Below, one piece after another: positions 59,460 to 64,000 of a stretch of DNA of 64,000 bases. Numbering within the stretch: the stretch's first letter is position 1; the number at the start of each line of letters is the position of its first letter. Location: the NCBI GenBank assembly GCA_031549565.1, contig JAVBPO010000025.1:5455-69454 (forward strand), given 5' to 3'. The stretch is from JAVBSX01 sp031549565 (GTDB lineage: Bacteria; Planctomycetota; Planctomycetia; Pirellulales; Thermoguttaceae). The translations under genes and the position numbers were made by a program. The notes below the pieces were generated by a model, which was not told where the DNA came from, made no database searches, and worked only from the letters and a program-made list of their open reading frames with translations.

Positions 59460-60572
59460 TCACGGCTCGTTCCGCTGAATTTGCGCGAGCGCCGTTTTCT
59501 CCTGTGGGTCGGCAAGCCGGACTGTGATGATGGAATAAACTGTTTGCGTTTCACGACCGATCGCGGTGTTCATGAAAAGACGGTTTACAAACGGAATTTT
59601 GTGGAAAAACGGGACTCCCTCTTCCCTTCTGCCTTCGCTGAGGCGCTTGGTTTCGTGAATGACCATCAGCATCCCATCGCTCGGCCAGCGGAGTCCTTGT
59701 TCCGAAATCGACACTTTCTCGATGATCGGCGTTTGAAATTCAAAGTTCTGTCCTTCGATTCGGACCGTTTGAACCCCGGTGATTTTTGAGAATTCATTCG
59801 ACAGATCGGTATCGACCGTCTTGCCGTCCGCCGAAAGGAGCGAAAACCCGCTGAACACCAGCCCTTGGTGCGCCGTTTTTTCAATGAGTTTCTTGTGGTC
59901 TTCCGCTTCAACGATGTCGGTTACGAATTTTCTCAGTGAAATGTCCATGAAATGTCCCGATTGTCCATTTTCCACCGTTATTTTTGGGCAGGTCAAGAAG
60001 CTGGAACGAGGATCGCCTTGAACGGCGGCGAACAACCCGGCCCAATCGTCGTTGAGTTTCGGAATATCCTTTTCGGCAATCCAATATGCATGAGATCTCA
60101 ATGTTTGAGCTTGCGGTTTGTCGTTGGAATCGATAATCGGATGCAAATATTTTTCGATCGGTTTACGAATATCGGCGTGCTCCGAACAATCGGGAACAGT
60201 CAGAATTTTCATTTCCATCACGAACGGGATTTTTTGCGTTTCCGCTTTCGTGAATCGCTCCACCGTTTCGCTGATTTTTTGCTGTACGGCCGGGGTGTGG
60301 TAAACGAAAATCTTCTGTCCGTCCGTTGCGATCAAACCGAAATTATCTCCTGTCCAGGTCGTTTCGTCGATTTCCCGCTTGATCATGTCGAGGATCGTCG
60401 GCGTTTTGACGAGAACGTCCCGGACCGACGGTTCGAGCGACTCGCGGTTTTCCGAATTCGTCGGTCCCACGGGATATTCCCGCCAGACCTGCCCGTTCGG
60501 ACTCGGTAGTTGGCCGAAAGCAATGGAAACAATCGACAAAAACAGGCTGACGGTTACGATTTTTCGCATCAT
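59460..60572 (-). CDS. Secretin-like exported protein
   Basis: The 370-residue protein has a signal peptide (MRKIVTVSLFLSIVSIAFG). Its DMIKREIDETTW...GLIATDGQKIFVYHTPAVQQKISETVERF segment resembles the N-domain of secretins and related planctomycete proteins. The C-terminal PFFHKIPFVNRLFM followed by TVYSIITVRLADPQ resembles the end of the secretin barrel domain (FLGDIPxLGxLF). The size is smaller than a full secretin and no inner-membrane secretion genes are near. AAGGAGG precedes ATG 60572. The open frame runs to 60974, but this upstream part is translated repeat family A. Confidence 0.65.
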   Translation of the reverse strand: MMRKIVTVSLFLSIVSIAFGQLPSPNGQVWREYPVGPTNSENRESLEPSVRDVLVKTPTILDMIKREIDETTWTGDNFGLIATDGQKIFVYHTPAVQQKISETVERFTKAETQKIPFVMEMKILTVPDCSEHADIRKPIEKYLHPIIDSNDKPQAQTLRSHAYWIAEKDIPKLNDDWAGLFAAVQGDPRSSFLTCPKITVENGQSGHFMDISLRKFVTDIVEAEDHKKLIEKTAHQGLVFSGFSLLSADGKTVDTDLSNEFSKITGVQTVRIEGQNFEFQTPIIEKVSISEQGLRWPSDGMLMVIHETKRLSEGRREEGVPFFHKIPFVNRLFMNTAIGRETQTVYSIITVRLADPQEKTALAQIQRNEP

Positions 60573-60682
60573 GGAGACCTCCTTGAAGAGGGGGATGAAG
60601 TGAGAGAATTCTGGGGAGCGTAACAAATTCCTTTCCGCCGGGCAAGGGCAAAATGGGTTCGAGAAAATTTTCAGGGGACTTT

Positions 60683-60772
60683 CCTGGGACCGCAGGCTTC
60701 CAGCCTGCCGAGGGTTCGCTACGGGCTGGAAGCCCATAGACCCAGGTGCAGGCAAGATGCCTGCGGTCCCAG
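60683..60772. repeat. Dispersed palindromic element, family A copy 2
   Basis: Begins CCTGGGACCGCAGGC and ends GCCTGCGGTCCCAG, with inner GGCTTCCAGCC and GGCTGGAAGCC arms. It lies between the divergent secretin-like and aminotransferase genes. Confidence 0.92.
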
Positions 60773-60910
60773 ATTGCCTGTTCTCACAAGCGCAAATTTG
60801 CACAATTCCGATGAACTTGAAAACCGGCGCCGCTCCTGTTAATATTACGTTCAGACACGAATACTCCCCAACGACGTTTCGCATTTCCTCTTTCCCCTCA
60901 GGAGTCAACC

Positions 60911-62278
60911 ATGTTTCTCTCATTTTCCCGACGTGATTTTCTCGCCGCTTCCGCGGGCGGTGGTGTTGCGGCACTGCTCGGGGGCGCCGCTGCGACGGCG
61001 CTGGTCGCTTCCGGAGCTTCCCCGGACGGCAAACCGGCCGTGCTCGGCGGTACGCCGATGAACCAAAAATCGTATTCCCACTGGCCGATCCTCCAGGGGG
61101 AAGAAGAGAAAAACGTGCTCGAAGTCCTTCGCTCCGGCCAATGGTTCATCGGTGATACCAATCTGCATCGGGTCCGGATGTTTGAAAACGAGTACGCGAA
61201 AATGTGCGGCGCCGAATGGTGCATCGCGACCAACAGCGGTACTTCGGCTTTGGTCGCCTCGTTGGCCGCGATCGATCTCGGGCCGGGCGACGAAGTGATC
61301 ACGTCCCCGTACACATTCATCGCGACGCTCAATTCCATCATCGCCCACTACGCCCTTCCGATGCCGATCGACGTCGATCTGGAATCGTTTCAGCTCGACA
61401 GCAAACTCGCCGAAGCCGCGTGCACCGAAGAGACGAAATGTTTGCTGCCCGTTCACATCGGCGGCGCCCCGGCCGACATGGACGCCTTTCTCGCGGTCGG
61501 AAAAAAGCGGAATCTGCGCGTGATCGAAGACGCCTGCCAAGCGCACCTTGGGGAATGGCGCGGGAAAAAACTGGGAACGCTCGGAGATGCCGGCTGCTTC
61601 AGTTTTCAAGTCTCGAAAAATCTTCCCTGCGGCGAAGGGGGAGCCGTTTTGACGAGCGACGAGATTCTCGCCGAAAAGGTGTACCAGTGTCACAGCAATT
61701 GCCGGGGACGAAAACTCGACAGTTTCGATTTCAGTTACGGATCCGTTCGCGGCGTGAACCAGCGAATGACCGAATTCCAAGGGGCCGTACTCCTGGCCCA
61801 ACTCAAGCACATTGAAAAATACGCGAAGGTTCGTAGCGAAAACGGACTTTACCTGAACACACTGCTCGCCGAGATCCCGGGCGTTTTTCCGGCGAAGCTT
61901 TACGAAGGCACCACGATGAACGCGTGGCACCATTACATGTTCCGGATCGACGAGGAAGGTTTCGGCTTGAGTCGCGACAAGTTCGTCGACGCGTTATGGG
62001 CCGAGAAAATTCCGTGCAGCAGCGGCTATAACGCCGTCGATTGGGTGGATTTCGTCAGGAAATCGTATGACACCCCCGCCGGTAAACGCGTCTACCCGAA
62101 AACGACGCTCGACCGCTGGGCCGAGCGCGTCGGCGAACTTCCCCGGTTCAAAAAACTCTGTTCGCAAGGAGTTTGGTTCACGCAAAACCTGCTGCTCGGC
62201 CCGAAGGAAAACATGGAAATCATCGCCGACGCCGTTCGCCGCATCCAAAAACACGCCGCGGAAATCGCCAAATCGTAA
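60911..62278 (+). CDS. Tat-exported DegT/DnrJ/EryC1/StrS-type PLP aminotransferase
   Basis: The 455-residue protein begins with a twin-arginine signal (FSRRDFLAASAGGGVAALLG), which suggests that the folded PLP enzyme is exported. The sugar-aminotransferase fold follows: NSGTSALVASLAAIDLGPGDEVITSPYTFIATLNSI (split as NSGTSALVASLAAIDLG and GDEVITSPYTFIATLNSI), then VIEDACQAHLGEW. The PLP Lys236 is in SFQVSKNLPCGEGG. These enzymes aminate nucleotide-keto-sugars. Export is unusual, and in Planctomycetes and Verrucomicrobia such Tat-tagged copies may have another substrate. The ceramidase-like gene follows 14 nt downstream. Confidence 0.88.
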   Translation: MFLSFSRRDFLAASAGGGVAALLGGAAATALVASGASPDGKPAVLGGTPMNQKSYSHWPILQGEEEKNVLEVLRSGQWFIGDTNLHRVRMFENEYAKMCGAEWCIATNSGTSALVASLAAIDLGPGDEVITSPYTFIATLNSIIAHYALPMPIDVDLESFQLDSKLAEAACTEETKCLLPVHIGGAPADMDAFLAVGKKRNLRVIEDACQAHLGEWRGKKLGTLGDAGCFSFQVSKNLPCGEGGAVLTSDEILAEKVYQCHSNCRGRKLDSFDFSYGSVRGVNQRMTEFQGAVLLAQLKHIEKYAKVRSENGLYLNTLLAEIPGVFPAKLYEGTTMNAWHHYMFRIDEEGFGLSRDKFVDALWAEKIPCSSGYNAVDWVDFVRKSYDTPAGKRVYPKTTLDRWAERVGELPRFKKLCSQGVWFTQNLLLGPKENMEIIADAVRRIQKHAAEIAKS

Positions 62279-62292
62279 GGAATCAAGACGCC

Positions 62293-63627
62293 ATGAAATT
62301 CTCGAGCCCCTTCGCCGTCGTTTTACTCCTTTTATTGACGCCGCTTTCCGCTTTCGCGACGGAAACGCTCCAAGTCGGGGCCGCTTCGGTCGATGTGACG
62401 GGTCGGCCCGGTCCGGACCTGGCGGGGTTTCTCGCCCGGGTTCAGCCGTCGACCGGTATCCGAACGCCTTTGCATGCCCGGACCGTTTATCTTGAACAGG
62501 CCGAGGAAACATTGGTCTGGATCGTCGTCGATTCTCTCGGCTTGGCGCCGGAAATCTGTGCTCAGATCAAAACGACGCTCGCCCGTGAGTTCGGAATCGC
62601 ACCATGGCGGATCGTGCTGTCCGCGACCCATACGCACAGCGCTCCCGCGGCATCCCACTTGAGCGGGTGCGGAGAATTCGCGGCCGAATACGTCGCAACG
62701 ACATTGATACCGGGGATGCTTCAATCCGCGAGAGCCGCGAAATCGAGCGCGGAAGAGTGCACGATGGCCTGCGCAACGGGCGAAATCGACTTGTCGATCG
62801 ACCGACGCAATCAAGCGACCAAACATGTGGAAAGGCGGGTTCCAGCCGTCGGATTCAAGCGGGCCGACGGGTCGTTCAAAACGGTTCTGGTCGGTTATAC
62901 GATGCACCCGGTCTGTTATTGTACAGGTGATATCACGGCGGAATGGCCGGGGGCGACGGCGGACGCGATCGGCGAACTCTTCTCCCCGGACACGGTCCCG
63001 TTCGTTTTTCAAGGAGCCTGCGGAAACGTCAACCCGCCCGCGCGGGTCATTTCGGACGAAGAAATGCAGAGCTGGGGACGAATGATCGCCGGTTCGATCG
63101 CCGAATCGCTTCGCCAGGCAGCTCCGGAGCCGCCGCGTTTCGCCGTTCGTTCGCGGCATGTCGCGATGCTGCTGGATTATCCGGACGAAAAAGGGATCCG
63201 CGAGTTCGCACGAATGCACCGTGAAAGTCTCACGGCCTATCCCAAGGGACTCGAAGCGTGTGATACCTGGCAGCGGTGGGCGACGCAATACCGTAACGAC
63301 GGCAAACCGGATTACCTTGACGCCGAGATCGTCGCGATCGTGCTGGGAAATCGCGTTTTCGTCGCGGGACCGTTCGAGACGCATTCCTGGATGAATCCAG
63401 AGCTTCAACGGAGAACGACGCATGATTGTTTCGCGGTGGGGTATACGAACGGGTGTTACGGATATTTGCCCCACACGGCCGCTTTCGATGAAGGGGGCTA
63501 CGAACCTTCGGCGCACCTGTGGTATCGCAGCTTCGGCTTCAAACGGGGCGAATTGGAACGTCTGGCGGAGAATTCCATTCCGCTCATTGAGCAAACGGTT
63601 CAAGCGTCGCAGGAACCGGAGCCGTGA
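62293..63627 (+). CDS. Neutral ceramidase-like secreted protein
   Basis: The 444-residue protein has a signal peptide (MKFSSPFAVVLLLLLTPLSAFA) and the N-terminal fold of neutral/alkaline non-lysosomal ceramidase (PF04734). Visible motifs are LQVGAASVDVTGRPGPDLAG, a zinc-site SATHTHSAPA, VGYTMHPVCYC and FQGACGNVNPPARV. True ceramidases have a longer C-terminal domain; this one ends after about 440 residues, as in many planctomycete relatives whose substrate is unknown. It is 14 nt behind the Tat aminotransferase gene, so the two likely form an operon. The ATG at 62293 fits the signal peptide. Confidence 0.85.
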   Translation: MKFSSPFAVVLLLLLTPLSAFATETLQVGAASVDVTGRPGPDLAGFLARVQPSTGIRTPLHARTVYLEQAEETLVWIVVDSLGLAPEICAQIKTTLAREFGIAPWRIVLSATHTHSAPAASHLSGCGEFAAEYVATTLIPGMLQSARAAKSSAEECTMACATGEIDLSIDRRNQATKHVERRVPAVGFKRADGSFKTVLVGYTMHPVCYCTGDITAEWPGATADAIGELFSPDTVPFVFQGACGNVNPPARVISDEEMQSWGRMIAGSIAESLRQAAPEPPRFAVRSRHVAMLLDYPDEKGIREFARMHRESLTAYPKGLEACDTWQRWATQYRNDGKPDYLDAEIVAIVLGNRVFVAGPFETHSWMNPELQRRTTHDCFAVGYTNGCYGYLPHTAAFDEGGYEPSAHLWYRSFGFKRGELERLAENSIPLIEQTVQASQEPEP

Positions 63628-63686
63628 AATTCTCTCGAATATGTTTAGTTGTACTGTCTGACTTACGAAACCCGTTTTGGGGGCAA
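63628..63686. other. Short leader into the terminal repeat region
   Basis: Fifty-nine nt after the ceramidase-like stop. Nothing is recognised before the heptamer array begins. Confidence 0.3.
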
Positions 63687-63760
63687 GGCTTCAGGCTTCA
63701 GGCTTCAGGCTTCAGAATGACAAGGATGGGCCGACATCTGAAACCTGAAGCCTGAAGCCT
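63687..63760. repeat. Heptamer tandem array 6 with inverted half
   Basis: Four exact GGCTTCA copies (63687-63714) are followed by 24 nt and then by TGAAACC and two TGAAGCC units (63739-63760), which are the reverse complement. It can form a long hairpin. Confidence 0.95.
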
Positions 63761-63857
63761 AGTAGCGGATTCAAAGGGAATTCGAGTAAAAGGTCAGAAT
63801 AAATATACCGTGCGAGGAGGATTGGGCGCGGGCAGATTTCCTTGTGAAAATAGGCAG

Positions 63858-63975
63858 CTTGGGACCGCAGGCATCTTGCCTGCACCTGGGTCTATGGGCT
63901 TCCAGCCCGTAGCGAACCCTCGGCAGGCTGGAAGCCTACCGACCCAGATGCAGGCTGGAAGCCTGCGGTCCCAGG
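63858..63975. repeat. Dispersed palindromic element, family A copy 3
   Basis: Starts CTTGGGACCGCAGGC and ends GCCTGCGGTCCCAGG. Its left 90 bp are the reverse complement of copy 2 at 60683-60772, with an added GGCTGGAAGCC half at the right. Confidence 0.92.
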
Positions 63976-64000
63976 AAAAGCTCCGAAAAATTTGCGCGCA

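Noticed and set aside
60572..60974. A 134-residue N-terminal extension of the secretin-like protein
   Set aside because: It is read through repeat family A, while a signal peptide and AAGGAGG mark the start at 60572.
63687..63975. A CRISPR array at the window end
   Set aside because: Units are 7 bp without spacers, and the adjoining element is a single palindrome; no cas gene is near.

Overview
The window reads as one contiguous stretch of a planctomycete chromosome. I infer an anaerobic, probably gut-associated or sediment-dwelling relative of the Pirellulales. The basis is the mix of families typical of that phylum: DUF1080, GH172/DUF2961, ceramidase-like and Tat-exported PLP proteins, BlaI/M56 pairs and large carboxypeptidase-regulatory-like proteins. 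Two [FeFe] hydrogenase loci point to anaerobic fermentation. The taxon is an inference; there is no rRNA in the window, and I saw no tRNA gene or CRISPR array.

Layout. 1-3.3 kb: the 3' part of an alpha/beta hydrolase-like gene, then a graveyard of IS630, IS1595 and Rpn-type fragments. 3.4-7.0 kb: a secreted GH51 arabinofuranosidase and a Tat/lipoprotein-type [FeFe] hydrogenase split by one in-frame amber codon. 7.3-14.4 kb: a BlaI-BlaR1 pair with a duplicated Ig-like sensor, a LolD/MacB-type ATPase, purB and miaB. 14.5-21 kb: a VWA membrane protein, a RAYT transposase flanked by palindromes, a secreted GH172 protein, a metal-binding lipoprotein and xylulokinase. 21.4-29 kb: an autotransporter-like protein, hemE, an HPt protein, a PfkB kinase, a DUF1080 protein and a degenerate phosphohexomutase. 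29-36 kb: ppk1, a second BlaI with a broken BlaR1 remnant, purH and a zinc-ribbon membrane protein. 36-45 kb: a tight unit (coiled-coil protein, AtpZ-like, LarA-like, glycerol-1-phosphate dehydrogenase), then a TgpA-type transglutaminase and a membrane protein with an acidic tail. 45-51 kb: a trimeric NADH-dependent [FeFe] hydrogenase operon whose NuoF-like subunit is fused to a GltD-like flavoprotein. 51-64 kb: aspartate kinase with four ACT domains, an AraD-like epimerase, membrane-bound ferritin, ExbD, a 1188-residue secreted protein, a secretin-like protein, a Tat-exported aminotransferase and a ceramidase-like protein.

How the genes fit together. GH51, xylulokinase, the ribulose-phosphate epimerase and the AraM-type dehydrogenase suggest use of plant pentoses. 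The hydrogenase operon would let the cell dispose of NADH and ferredoxin electrons as H2. purB, purH, hemE, lysC and miaB are housekeeping genes.

The most striking non-coding feature is the repeat content. Six intergenic arrays share a strict 7-bp period but have unrelated units. At least three families of 100-130 bp palindromic elements recur, plus shorter ones. Several arrays or elements supply the stop codon or the C-terminal residues of the adjacent gene (miaB, ppk1, the zinc-ribbon gene). Coordinates and motifs come from reading the sequence; family names rest on recognised motifs and no database search was run.
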